Positions 1-7,380 of a DNA stretch of 21,610 nucleotides are shown piece after piece. Every line of letters begins with the position of its first letter. The first letter of the stretch is position 1. The notes below the pieces were generated by a model. That model made no database searches. It was not told the DNA's origin and worked only from the letters and a program-made list of their open reading frames with translations. The DNA lies in assembly GCA_934309475.1 (NCBI GenBank), contig CAKRDK010000031.1, positions 1 through 21,610 on the forward strand, in the 5' to 3' direction. The position numbers and the translations under genes were made by a program. The DNA is from an uncultured Roseburia sp. Lineage in GTDB: Bacteria > Bacillota > Clostridia > Lachnospirales > Lachnospiraceae.

Positions 1-26
1 CAGCAAGCCGTTCCAACTATGTAATC

Positions 27-1211
27 TTAGTATTTCTCAACGATTGTAGAGCAGCCCATTCCGCCACCGATACATAAAGTAGCAAGACCTCTCTTTGCAT
101 CTCTCTTCTGCATCTCATGTAATAATGTAACTAAGATACGGCATCCTGATGCTCCAACCGGATGTCCAAGTGCGATTGCACCACCGTTTACATTTACTTT
201 AGACATATCGAATTTCAAATCTCTTGCAACAGCGATTGACTGAGCAGCGAATGCTTCGTTTGCTTCGATTAAGTCCATATCGTCGATAGTAAGTCCTGTT
301 CTCTCTAATACTTTTCTTGTAGATGCTACAGGTCCAACACCCATGATTTCAGGTTCAACACCGCCAAGTGCTCCAGCTACCCATGTAGCCATTGGTGTAA
401 CACCAAGTTCTTTTGCTTTCTCTTCGCTCATAACGACGATTGCTGCTGCACCATCGTTGATACCGGAAGCGTTACCTGCTGTAACAAGTCCGCCTTCTTT
501 TCCTGAGCAACATCTTAATTTAGATAATGATTCTGCTGTTGTACCTGGACGTGGTCCCTCATCTTTTACGAAATCAACGATTTCTTTCTTAACTTTTACT
601 GGTACTGGTACGATTTCATCATCGAATTTACCTTCAGCGATAGCTTTTTCACATTTCTGCTGGCTGTTTGCTGAGAACTCATCTAATTCTTCTCTTGTAA
701 TGCCATATTTATCACATACGTTCTCTGCTGTAATCATCATATGGTAATGGTTGAATGCATCTGTTAATGCATCGTTTACCATTGTATCGATGATTGTTGC
801 ATTGTTCATACGATATCCAAAACGAGCTTTTGTCATAGCGTATGGAGCCATGGACATATTTTCCATACCACCTGCAACAACAATGTCAGCCTGTCCTGCA
901 AGAATCTGTGCTGCTGCTTCGTTGACACATTTCAAACCTGAACCACAAACTACGTTCAAAGTAACTGCCGGTACTTCAATTGGTAATCCTGCTTTGATAG
1001 ATGCCTGACGAGCTACGTTCTGTCCCTGAGCTGCCTGAATAACACATCCCATAAGAACTTCGTCAACCTGCTCTGGTTTTACACCTGCTCTGTTTAATGC
1101 TTCTTTGATTACGATTGCTCCTAATTCTGGTGCCGGAGTATTGCTTAATGCTCCACCCATTTTACCAATTGCAGTACGACATGCGCCTGCTAAAACTACT
1201 TTCTGTGCCAT
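27..1211 (-). CDS. thl: Acetyl-CoA acetyltransferase (biosynthetic thiolase)
   Basis: A cytoplasmic enzyme that condenses two acetyl-CoA into acetoacetyl-CoA, the entry step of the butyrate pathway in Clostridia. The 394 residues match the usual thiolase length. The nucleophilic cysteine lies in NVVCGSG (Cys89), the GHPVGASG loop carries His350, and the second catalytic cysteine lies in CIGGGMG (Cys380). The ATG is preceded by AAAGGAG about 8 nt upstream. In many butyrate producers thl is followed by hbd, crt, bcd and etf genes; here the downstream side runs off the left edge after 26 bases, so the operon cannot be seen. A Rex-like operator upstream points to NADH/NAD control. The family call is very secure. 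The distinction from a degradative thiolase rests on context and family resemblance. Confidence 0.97.
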   Translation of the reverse strand: MAQKVVLAGACRTAIGKMGGALSNTPAPELGAIVIKEALNRAGVKPEQVDEVLMGCVIQAAQGQNVARQASIKAGLPIEVPAVTLNVVCGSGLKCVNEAAAQILAGQADIVVAGGMENMSMAPYAMTKARFGYRMNNATIIDTMVNDALTDAFNHYHMMITAENVCDKYGITREELDEFSANSQQKCEKAIAEGKFDDEIVPVPVKVKKEIVDFVKDEGPRPGTTAESLSKLRCCSGKEGGLVTAGNASGINDGAAAIVVMSEEKAKELGVTPMATWVAGALGGVEPEIMGVGPVASTRKVLERTGLTIDDMDLIEANEAFAAQSIAVARDLKFDMSKVNVNGGAIALGHPVGASGCRILVTLLHEMQKRDAKRGLATLCIGGGMGCSTIVEKY

Positions 1212-1274
1212 TTTGAATTCTCCTTTCAGTTTTACACAAAACCCTGCATGTGCAGAGAATTTGTCTCTTTCAAA

Positions 1275-1312
1275 ATTATGCTTTTTGCCTAAAGACGTTA
1301 AATTTTTAACAA
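1275..1312 (-). promoter_or_regulatory. thl promoter with overlapping Rex-type operator
   Basis: On the minus strand a CATAAT -10 (1275-1280) is preceded about 16 nt upstream by a weak TTTAAC -35. The -35 is covered by an 18-bp site at 1295-1312 that reads TTGTTAA-AAAT-TTAACGT. The known clostridial Rex consensus is TTGTTAA-N4-TTAACAA, so one half-site is perfect and the other differs only in its last two bases. Rex represses thiolase and butyrate genes when NADH/NAD is low; this is known for Clostridium and fits an operator laid over the -35. The site is seen; binding is inferred. Confidence 0.72.
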
Positions 1313-1381
1313 TCTTTTGGCTAAAAAAAATAAATTTTAAATGTGGAATTTAAAATTTATGTTTTCAAAGTTGATAAGCCT

Positions 1382-1411
1382 GTGAACAAGCTCTTTCTTC
1401 CGCTTGTTTAC
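1382..1411. repeat. Imperfect inverted repeat upstream of thl
   Basis: The arms GTGAACAAGC and GCTTGTTTAC flank a 10-nt spacer and pair over 10 positions with one G-T. The repeat lies about 170-200 bases upstream of the thl start and is not followed by a T-run in either direction, so it is not a normal terminator. It could be a second operator or chance. The rest of the 1212-1624 gap is AT-rich with no credible gene. Confidence 0.4.
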
Positions 1412-1570
1412 TGACTTTTGCTACTTTTTCATGCTATCACATTTCGATTTAAAATGCAATATATTTATTCTTTTTTCATACAATTTATTTTTTGACTGGT
1501 ATCTTCTTCCCATACCACCAGATGCGTTTTTTCGTGCAATTTTGTTAAAAATTTGTCATTTTACCTTTGC

Positions 1571-1607
1571 AAAAACGCACAAAATCGGGGCGTTATTTGT
1601 GCGTTTT
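1571..1607 (-). terminator. Terminator of the cell-wall hydrolase gene
   Basis: A perfect 12-bp inverted repeat (AAAACGCACAAA at 1572-1583, TTTGTGCGTTTT at 1596-1607) with a 12-nt loop starts 18 bases past the hydrolase stop codon. Read on the minus strand, the stem ends in TTTTT. It separates the hydrolase from the thl promoter. The internal GGGGCGTT can also pair with AACGC of the left arm, giving an alternative smaller hairpin. Confidence 0.75.
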
Positions 1608-1624
1608 CAACAAATTTATATCCT

Positions 1625-2779
1625 CTAATAAAATACGTGGCTTCCAATCACCGTTCCTGAAATCAGTCCGTTGTCCCTTCTGAAATAAAGACAATTCGTT
1701 GTAATGTTCCCATCGAGCACTGACTGCGCTGCCTGAAGACATTCGCTGTTGACCCCTGCCTCTAAACGGTAGGCAAGTCTCCCACTTGCAACCGGGGAAA
1801 ACTGCCCGCTCTGGTAAATAACACCTGAGACACTGTTTGGAAAATGTGAGCTTTTTACTCTGTTTATAATAACACTGCCGACCGCAAGCTTTCCATCGTA
1901 GGACTCTCCCTCCGCCTCACACTGGATAATTGCGCCGAGGAGATAGGCATCGTTATCCGTTACGACCACTTCCACATTCGAAGTATCTTCCTGCTCCTGC
2001 GCCTGAATCTCAGCCAAGCGGGCGGCATCCTCCTGCGCCTTCTTGCGCTCTAATTCCTCTTCCATTGCCTCCATCTGTGTAATCTGGCTCGCTAAACTGT
2101 CCGCATTCTCCTGTGCGCTGGCAAGGTCAGATGTGATGCTGCTAAGGCTGTTTTTCGCACTGACAATCAGGCTGTCAACATTGTCTTTTTTCTCCTGCAT
2201 CTGCTCCTGCAAAGCAACCAACTCTGTCTTTTCCGTCTCAAGCTGCTCCTTCTGCGCTGCGATATCTATGGTAAGCTGATTATATTCTTCGAGCATCGCT
2301 CTGTCGTACTCGTTGATTGCTGACACATATTCTGTTCTATTTAAAAAGTCCGTAATGGATTTTGCGGAAAAAAGCATCTCCACTAAAGATTCATTTCCGT
2401 TTTCATACATATACTGAATGCGGACCTTCATTGCTTCATACTGCTGCTTCTCCTGCTCCTCGGATTCCTGCAGTTTAACATCTGCCTCCTCGATTTCTTC
2501 TTCTTTTGCCGCAATGTCTTCCTCTAACTGGTTGATATCCGCATTGATGGAAGAAAGCTGGCTGTTTAAATCATTGATGCTTCCCTCAACATCTTCCTTT
2601 TGATTCTCAAGATCCTTCACATTTGATTCTGCCTCTTCCTTCTGCTTCTGTAAATCTTCCACTTTGGAGTGTGCATCATCAATGTCCTGCTGTGTTGTCT
2701 CTGCTGCTGCCGAGGATGCAAAAAACATGCAAAGAACTACGAGTAGTAATATTCCTTTTCTCCAGTCAAATTTTTTCAT
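1625..2779 (-). CDS. Secreted coiled-coil / SleB-type cell-wall hydrolase
   Basis: An exported peptidoglycan hydrolase. Residues 1-26 form a signal peptide (KKFDWRK start, hydrophobic core, ASSAAA cleavage region). Residues about 30-250 are a long, Glu/Lys/Gln-rich coiled coil like the N-terminal part of PcsB/CwlO-type proteins. The last 109 residues (276-384) match the Hydrolase_2 (SleB/CwlJ) fold: CEAEGE with the likely catalytic Glu288, then AVGSVIINRV and the FSPV segment. Family members cleave cortex or vegetative peptidoglycan as lytic transglycosylases. The coiled coil suggests regulated activity, perhaps through an FtsEX-like partner as in PcsB; this is inference, and no ftsEX is nearby. 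The ribosome binding site is weak (AAGGGAT about 12 nt before ATG). A terminator follows. Confidence 0.9.
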   Translation of the reverse strand: MKKFDWRKGILLLVVLCMFFASSAAAETTQQDIDDAHSKVEDLQKQKEEAESNVKDLENQKEDVEGSINDLNSQLSSINADINQLEEDIAAKEEEIEEADVKLQESEEQEKQQYEAMKVRIQYMYENGNESLVEMLFSAKSITDFLNRTEYVSAINEYDRAMLEEYNQLTIDIAAQKEQLETEKTELVALQEQMQEKKDNVDSLIVSAKNSLSSITSDLASAQENADSLASQITQMEAMEEELERKKAQEDAARLAEIQAQEQEDTSNVEVVVTDNDAYLLGAIIQCEAEGESYDGKLAVGSVIINRVKSSHFPNSVSGVIYQSGQFSPVASGRLAYRLEAGVNSECLQAAQSVLDGNITTNCLYFRRDNGLISGTVIGSHVFY

Positions 2780-2846
2780 TTTTCAATCTATCCCTTATCT
2801 TTTCCCACTTTAGAAACGATTCCATTGTAAAAATCTCTGTACGCTC

Positions 2847-2875
2847 ATCATATCAGATTGTTTTTCACCTTTCAA
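2847..2875 (-). promoter_or_regulatory. Promoter of the cell-wall hydrolase gene
   Basis: On the minus strand, TTGAAA (2870-2875) and TATGAT (2847-2852) are separated by 17 bp, a good SigA-type promoter. The start would fall near 2840, giving a leader of about 60 nt. Its -35 region overlaps the promoter of the divergent HD-GYP gene. Confidence 0.65.
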
Positions 2876-2886
2876 TATGCTAAAAT
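2858..2886 (+). promoter_or_regulatory. Promoter of the HD-GYP-like gene
   Basis: TTGTTT (2858-2863) and TAAAAT (2881-2886) are separated by 17 bp, about 50 bases before the start codon. The match is moderate. Its spacer contains the -35 of the divergent hydrolase promoter, so the two polymerases would compete for the same DNA. Confidence 0.5.
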
Positions 2887-2937
2887 TAGGTATATTAAAA
2901 AATGAATGAAACGGGTTTTTTTCAGGGAGGTAATACT

Positions 2938-4131
2938 ATGCAATTTGTTCGTACAAAAGATTTGAAACCGGGAATGAGACTTGCAAAACCTATTTATAAT
3001 AAATCCGGTGTCCTCTTATATGAGAGAGACACAAAGCTTACTTTGCAAGGCATCAACAGTATTGAGAATTTCAACCTGATTGGAATTTTTGTCTTAGAGC
3101 CTGCGGAACCGCTCCCACCACTTTCCAAGGAAGATTTGGAATTTGAGCAGTTCCAGACCATCTATCTGTTCAAGCTTCGTGAAAACATTGAACTGTTGCA
3201 ACAGGGCAAACAGCCGGAGACACTGCCGGATCTTGCACAGGACATTATGCTGCGCTATGGCAAGCTCGACCACAAAATGAATTTTACCCAGAATCTCCGA
3301 AGTTCTGCTGATTTCATTTTTAAACATGCCATCAGCACTGCCATTTTGTGTGCCATGATTTCTAATGTAATGGGACTGTCGCATCCTGAGAAGTCTATTC
3401 TCGTGCATGCCGCACTTTTGTATGACCTTGGCTATCTCACCGTGCCTATCACACTTTTAGATAAGGGAAATAAAATTACCGAGGAAGAAAAGGCTACCAT
3501 TCAGCTTCACTTAGAAAAGGGCTACCGTCTGCTGCGTCCGGAATACAATGATTACCGTCTGCCACAGGCTTCCCTGGAATTGATTCATGCTTTTATTTTT
3601 AAAGACCATTATCGCACAGAAGTTCCAGCCGAATTACCACAGATCGTAAAAAAACTTCTTCCGGTTCTCAATGTTGCCGTTACCTTTGATAAGCTGACTG
3701 CCATGAATCTGAATCAGACGCCGCTCTCTGAAGTGGCTGCCATGCGCCGCCTGTTTGTTTTGCCGGATTTATACGCATCGAATGTTGTCCGTGCTTTGGC
3801 GGAATGTATCCATATTCTTCCGACCGGCTGCTGCATCGACCTCTCCAATGGCGAAAAAGCCCTTGTTTTAGAGGAGAATCCGAGTGATTTTGCAAGACCA
3901 CTGATTCTCGACTTTGCAACAAACCGTGTTCTGGATTTAAGTGATGACAAGATTTACGAGGAATTCCATGTCAAAGATATTATGAAGACGATGGATAACC
4001 GTATCCAGATTGACGAGGACACCTTAAAACAATTCTCTGCCGATGAGCACATCCGTGAACTCGCCGAGAAGTTCCACCGCGCGAAACGCGAAGGAGCGGC
4101 ACAGCGTGCCAAACAGATTTTATCCAAATAA
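2938..4131 (+). CDS. HD-GYP-like protein with degenerate catalytic motifs
   Basis: A 397-residue cytoplasmic protein of the HD-GYP type. I chose the ATG at 2938 because GGGAGG lies 7 nt before it; an upstream in-frame ATG at 2902 has no ribosome binding site. The N-terminal 60 residues (DLKPGMRLAKPIY, then GVLLYE) match the small domain found before many HD-GYP modules. The HD region covers about 125-260. Its landmarks are recognisable but altered: the helix His130 and His191 (of H-x-x-x-G) are kept, but the HD pair reads Tyr162-Asp163, the following GK reads Gly-Tyr, and the HHE and GYP signatures are gone. Canonical enzymes hydrolyse cyclic di-GMP with these residues, so this one is probably inactive and may bind a nucleotide or a partner instead. 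It is monocistronic, with a strong terminator. Confidence 0.85.
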   Translation: MQFVRTKDLKPGMRLAKPIYNKSGVLLYERDTKLTLQGINSIENFNLIGIFVLEPAEPLPPLSKEDLEFEQFQTIYLFKLRENIELLQQGKQPETLPDLAQDIMLRYGKLDHKMNFTQNLRSSADFIFKHAISTAILCAMISNVMGLSHPEKSILVHAALLYDLGYLTVPITLLDKGNKITEEEKATIQLHLEKGYRLLRPEYNDYRLPQASLELIHAFIFKDHYRTEVPAELPQIVKKLLPVLNVAVTFDKLTAMNLNQTPLSEVAAMRRLFVLPDLYASNVVRALAECIHILPTGCCIDLSNGEKALVLEENPSDFARPLILDFATNRVLDLSDDKIYEEFHVKDIMKTMDNRIQIDEDTLKQFSADEHIRELAEKFHRAKREGAAQRAKQILSK

Positions 4132-4138
4132 TGTGAAA

Positions 4139-4158
4139 GCGGGGCAATACAGCCCCGC
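4139..4158 (+). repeat. GC-rich hairpin after the HD-GYP-like gene
   Basis: GCGGGGC and GCCCCGC pair over 7 bp around a 6-nt loop, 8 bases past the stop codon. There is no T-run directly behind it. It stacks just ahead of the true terminator and may protect the 3' end or add to termination. Confidence 0.55.
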
Positions 4159-4167
4159 CGCAAGCGG

Positions 4168-4194
4168 AGAATCCTGCAAGCAGGATTCTTTTTT
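4168..4194 (+). terminator. Rho-independent terminator of the HD-GYP-like gene
   Basis: AGAATCCTGC and GCAGGATTCT form a tight stem of about 9-10 bp, followed by six T residues on the plus strand. It touches the stop codon of the convergent permease gene at 4193. Confidence 0.88.
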
Positions 4195-4630
4195 ATTCTA
4201 ATTTTCTTTTCCGCGTGTCACAAAGAATCTGGAGAAAAAATATCAGAAACGGGATTCCTCCCGCCGCGATAATGGGATAGAGAATCTGCCATCCGGTCAC
4301 TTTTCCATATCCTAATAACGCTCCCACAACCTGCACAAGCACCGCTACCGGCGTTATTTTGAACAGAAGCCTGCTCAGATAACCCACCCTGCTTGTGACA
4401 AAGACACTGCGTTCTATCGGCGCAGCACTCACTTTTTTCCAGAGTGACACCCGCTTGTTCTGCTCTGTTGTATAACAATAGTCTCTCATATAATAGCCGG
4501 TCGCACAGATTGCAAACCCGGTGGTTATTCCAACAATATTTTCCATTCTTCCTTCCGTTCCAACTACAATCAAGAATGTAATTATTTCAAACACAACATA
4601 AATCCAAAATAGCGTTTTCCCGCTTGTCAT
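4193..4630 (-). CDS. Small ABC-type membrane permease subunit, probably N-terminally truncated
   Basis: 145 residues with four predicted membrane segments (about 8-23, 30-48, 92-108, 116-136). It is last in the GntR operon, directly after an ABC ATPase that has no membrane domain, so it is probably that ATPase's membrane partner. It resembles the permease at 5837-6502: both have a cytoplasmic stretch of the form API/PLT...SR/TR...RLxFxIxPVA and a GIP near the end, which suggests duplicated subunits. The ATG at 4630 has no ribosome binding site. The same frame stays open upstream to about 4707 with a plausible sequence (AQRKRLEAFDRTSQKENDF) but no start, while a well-placed ATG with GGAGGG lies at 4717-4719 in another frame. 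A single-base loss between 4669 and 4705 would explain this. Substrate unknown. Confidence 0.7.
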   Translation of the reverse strand: MTSGKTLFWIYVVFEIITFLIVVGTEGRMENIVGITTGFAICATGYYMRDYCYTTEQNKRVSLWKKVSAAPIERSVFVTSRVGYLSRLLFKITPVAVLVQVVGALLGYGKVTGWQILYPIIAAGGIPFLIFFLQILCDTRKRKLE

Positions 4631-4668
4631 AAAATCGTTCTCTTTCTGGGATGTCCGGTCAAATGCTT

Positions 4669-4719
4669 CTAAACGCTTCCGCTGTGCCTCAGCTCCTTTT
4701 TCCGTTCCTCACTTTTCAT
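4669..4719 (-). pseudogene. Displaced N-terminal start of the last permease gene
   Basis: An ATG at 4717-4719, with GGAGGG about 8 nt upstream and 15 bases after the ATPase stop, opens the frame MKSEERKKELRHSGSV and stops at 4669-4671. Adding one base in the A5 run (plus-strand T5 at 4697-4701), or nearby, joins it to the open frame that leads into the 145-residue permease. This is seen as frames and signals. Whether it is a true mutation or a sequencing error cannot be decided here. Confidence 0.55.
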
Positions 4720-4734
4720 CCTTCATCCCTCCCT

Positions 4735-5376
4735 CTAAACTTCCCAGTTTTCGGCAAAGTTTTCCAGGCAGCCACCTTTCATGCCCGCAATATAATCCAG
4801 ATTGCGTTTTGCTTCGTCTGCCATATGTGTTGTCAGAATAACCGATGCCGTCTCATCCCGCACAATTTCCCTTAATATCTGATAGAATTCCATGCGAAAA
4901 ACCGGGTCCATCCCGGCAGTTACTTCATCTAACAGATAAAGTCTGGCGTGGTGTGCCATCGCAAACGCAATCTGAAACTTCATAAATTCGCCCCGCGAGA
5001 GATTCCGCAGTGCATTCCGCACCGGCAGTTCCATGCGCCGCAAGGTGGTATGAAAAAGTTCCGCATCCCAGTGCTCATACAGACCTCCCAGCATATCTCC
5101 GTTTGTCAGCACACTCCTGTCCCGGAAAAATTCTGCCTCCTCCGAGACCAATGCCATCTTCTCTTTCCTTTTCGCTCCCATGCTGCTCACATCTGTTCCT
5201 TGCAGCAAAATGGTTCCCGTATACGTTTTCTCACCGAAAATCGTGCGAAGCAGCGTTGTCTTTCCGGCACCGTTTTCTCCGGTAATTCCGAGGATATAGC
5301 CTGCAGGCAGTTCGAATGATATATCCTTTAAACAGGACTTTTTCCCCGTTCCCGATACATTTTTTAACTCCAGCAT
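4735..5376 (-). CDS. ABC transporter ATP-binding protein, short YtrB-like type
   Basis: 213-residue cytoplasmic ATPase that powers a membrane permease. Walker A is GENGAGKTT (33-41), the signature is the variant LSRGE (in place of LSGGQ), Walker B is LYLLDEV followed by the D-loop GMDP, and the switch histidine is in LTTHM. It lacks the C-terminal extension seen in its paralogue at 6487-7347. The gene starts 9 bases after the GntR gene and is followed 15 bases later by the frameshifted permease, so the three are likely co-transcribed. GntR (YtrA) controlled transporters of this layout in Firmicutes often answer to cell-envelope stress or peptide antibiotics; that role is inferred from the layout only. 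Confidence 0.92.
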   Translation of the reverse strand: MLELKNVSGTGKKSCLKDISFELPAGYILGITGENGAGKTTLLRTIFGEKTYTGTILLQGTDVSSMGAKRKEKMALVSEEAEFFRDRSVLTNGDMLGGLYEHWDAELFHTTLRRMELPVRNALRNLSRGEFMKFQIAFAMAHHARLYLLDEVTAGMDPVFRMEFYQILREIVRDETASVILTTHMADEAKRNLDYIAGMKGGCLENFAENWEV

Positions 5377-5385
5377 ACTTCTCTC

Positions 5386-5757
5386 CTATTCCTCGAAAAA
5401 TGTCTCTGCCATCTCGATAAAATCTTCTTTTGAAAGCCCGGCACTCTTTCCCTGCTCCACCAGTTCCGCCATCCGTTTTTCCAACATCATAAGCTGTTTT
5501 TCACGCAGATAGTCCTTGTTGGCTTCGCAGACATAGAATCCTTTTCCCGCAACCGAGCGGATCAATCCTTCTTTTTCAAGCTCCTCGTAAGCACGTTTTG
5601 TCGTAATTACACTCACCTGCAAATCTGCCGCAAGTGAACGGATAGAGGGAAGCGCTTCCCCCGGCTCTACTTCCCCCGCAATCACCGCATTTTTTATCTG
5701 GTTTACAATCTGTTCGTAGATTGCCAGTGTTCCCTGTGTTTCAATTACAATCTTCAT
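5386..5757 (-). CDS. GntR-family repressor, YtrA subfamily
   Basis: 123 residues. The N-terminal winged helix-turn-helix (about 1-75) has the GntR pattern YEQIVNQIKNAVIAGEVEPG, LPSIRSLAADL, VSVITTKRAYEELEKEGL and GKGFYV. The short helical C-terminal tail (about 80-123) is the dimerisation segment typical of the YtrA subfamily and carries no effector-binding domain. I chose the ATG at 5755-5757 because AAAGGA lies about 6 nt before it; the frame is open a little further upstream but without support. It lies between the two ATPase/permease pairs, so it very probably represses this same operon. Likely operators are the palindromes at 7382-7401 and 5779-5794. Confidence 0.92.
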   Translation of the reverse strand: MKIVIETQGTLAIYEQIVNQIKNAVIAGEVEPGEALPSIRSLAADLQVSVITTKRAYEELEKEGLIRSVAGKGFYVCEANKDYLREKQLMMLEKRMAELVEQGKSAGLSKEDFIEMAETFFEE

Positions 5758-5778
5758 TGTTTCCTTTCCATACAAGTG

Positions 5779-5794
5779 ATGCATTGCAGTGCAT
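5779..5794. promoter_or_regulatory. Candidate internal GntR operator
   Basis: A 16-bp near-palindrome (14 of 16 positions symmetric) centred on TGCA, with ATGCA at both ends, lies 22 bases upstream of the GntR start, in the gap after the first permease gene. A third ATGCA copy follows nearby. It could be an autoregulatory site. It does not match the operator at 7382-7401, which weakens the case. Confidence 0.3.
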
Positions 5795-5836
5795 TACCTG
5801 CATTTTTTAACAGTGTATGGATTCTGCCTATATTTG

Positions 5837-6502
5837 CTAAGCAGCGTAAGTCTTCCACCTGCGTTTTCTTTTCCCCTTGTCCTGGGCGTTCTCAATCCCT
5901 TCAAAGTCAAGTGCCTTCTGCATTATCAGATTCCAAAATACCGGAATCCCAATTGCCGATGCCGTCGAAATCACCAGCAGTATGACCTCAAAAACCGTGA
6001 GCGGTGTCTGATAGGATTCACTTCCATTCACGAAAAGAATCGCAAAAATATTGGTAAAGGTACACCACCATAACCAGGCTTTATAATGCGTCTGCTTTTT
6101 ATATATATTTTTCGAATAACTGTCATGCTCCATCTCATAGGTGCCGAGATTTCCTTCTGCGAGAAATAATAATCCAATCCACAACAGATACATCACTCTC
6201 ATGCCGTTCATTCTCCCGTTAAATACGAATACCGCACACACTGCTGCAACCGGAAGTATTCCGAATACCAGCCGGGTAATATATCTTGTCCTGACATAGC
6301 GCCTGCGCTCTTTTTGAGTCAGCGGCAACAAAAACATGAGCTCGGGAAGTGCATTATCGGTGCAACCGGTTATCCAGTTTCCAAGCCAGAGTGCCAGCAT
6401 GAAAAAAAGCATCTCCCACTGCTGCTGCACTGCAAACGTTACACTAAAGCTGATGCAGAACGTGCGGTAGACTCCGTTTATATAATCTATTTCTCTTCGC
6501 AT
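5837..6502 (-). CDS. ABC transporter membrane subunit
   Basis: 221-residue integral membrane protein with about five or six hydrophobic segments (roughly 13-45, 78-97, 101-118, 140-160, 166-195). It has no recognisable enzymatic motif. Its start overlaps the end of the ATPase gene 6487-7347 by 16 bases, so translation is coupled and the two almost certainly form one transporter. The central cytoplasmic stretch LPLTQKERRRYV and the following RLVFGILPVAAV resemble the equivalent part of the permease at 4193-4630, suggesting the operon arose by duplication of an ATPase-permease pair. Substrate not identifiable from sequence. Confidence 0.8.
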   Translation of the reverse strand: MRREIDYINGVYRTFCISFSVTFAVQQQWEMLFFMLALWLGNWITGCTDNALPELMFLLPLTQKERRRYVRTRYITRLVFGILPVAAVCAVFVFNGRMNGMRVMYLLWIGLLFLAEGNLGTYEMEHDSYSKNIYKKQTHYKAWLWWCTFTNIFAILFVNGSESYQTPLTVFEVILLVISTASAIGIPVFWNLIMQKALDFEGIENAQDKGKRKRRWKTYAA

Positions 6503-7347
6503 GGCAGATCTCCCTTCTTCCAGAAATACATCATCTGTCCCATCGTCGGCTGTTCCAGCAAAAGTTCCCTGTCATATTGCCGCGCGCTGTGATAGCGGAT
6601 GAGTGCCTTTGCTCCATAGGTTCCCTCTTCGATAAAAAGAATATCCTCCTTGGGCAGACATTTTATTTTATAAGCCTCACCACTTACAACCCGGTAATGC
6701 TCCCGCATCTCCTCAAGCGTCCTGAAAAAGACTAATTGCCCTGTTTTTAAAAATACGACATAATCTGTAATGCGTTCTATCTCGTCCGTCAGATGGCTCG
6801 ACAAAATTACACTATGTTTTCCATTCGACACGTACTGCGTCAAAATTCCATAGAATCTGTTCCGAAACTCCGGTTCGAAATTCCCGACCGGTTCGTCTAA
6901 AATCAGATATTTCGGCTGGTGTGCAAGTGCAAATGCCATCTGAAATTTCAGCTGCTCTCCCTTCGAGAGCCGTCCATACTTCTCTCTGCCATCTAACCCA
7001 AATTCTTCCAGATACGACAGCAGCTTTGCAAACTGAAATGTCTCGTAATACGCCCCAAAAACTTTTCCATTTCGTTCCAGCGAAAAGGTATCCTTAAAGA
7101 GAGAATCCCCCAGCACAAATCCCATCTGGCTGCTTATCTGCTTTCTCTCCGCCTCATAATGCATTCCATCCACCGAAATCTGCCCCTCATTCTCCCGGTA
7201 AAGTCCCAGCAGCAGACGAATCAATGTGGTCTTTCCTGACCCATTCTCTCCAATCAGCCCCATAATGTAACCTTCCGGAAGTTCAAAGGATATATTGCGC
7301 AGACTAAAACTCCCGATTCGCTTGGTGAGATTCTGCACCTGAATCAT
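6487..7347 (-). CDS. ABC transporter ATP-binding protein, YtrB-like
   Basis: 286-residue ATPase, first gene of the GntR operon. Walker A is GENGSGKTT (33-41), the signature is LSKGE (127-131), Walker B is YLILDEP (147-153) and the switch histidine is in LSSHL. A C-terminal domain of about 70 residues (215-286) follows the nucleotide-binding fold and is absent from the second ATPase of the operon. The variant signatures of both ATPases (SKGE and SRGE) support a common origin. The ATG has AAGGGGGA about 7 nt upstream. The promoter at 7394-7422 is overlapped by a perfect palindrome, as expected for GntR control. Confidence 0.93.
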   Translation of the reverse strand: MIQVQNLTKRIGSFSLRNISFELPEGYIMGLIGENGSGKTTLIRLLLGLYRENEGQISVDGMHYEAERKQISSQMGFVLGDSLFKDTFSLERNGKVFGAYYETFQFAKLLSYLEEFGLDGREKYGRLSKGEQLKFQMAFALAHQPKYLILDEPVGNFEPEFRNRFYGILTQYVSNGKHSVILSSHLTDEIERITDYVVFLKTGQLVFFRTLEEMREHYRVVSGEAYKIKCLPKEDILFIEEGTYGAKALIRYHSARQYDRELLLEQPTMGQMMYFWKKGDLPCEEK

Positions 7348-7380
7348 AAACCGTTCCCCCTTCCACTATCTGTGCATATT

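Noticed and set aside
343..1008. Two open frames on the plus strand across the thiolase gene
   Set aside because: They are antisense to a conserved enzyme, have no ribosome binding site and give low-complexity Ser/Thr/Pro-rich products.
1404..1628. A 74-codon plus-strand frame in the thl/hydrolase gap
   Set aside because: It starts with a non-ATG codon without a ribosome binding site, is Phe/Leu/Ile-rich as expected of AT-rich DNA, and runs through the terminator stem.
4948..5319. A 123-codon plus-strand frame over the short ABC ATPase gene
   Set aside because: It is antisense to an intact ATPase with all nucleotide-binding motifs and has no family features.
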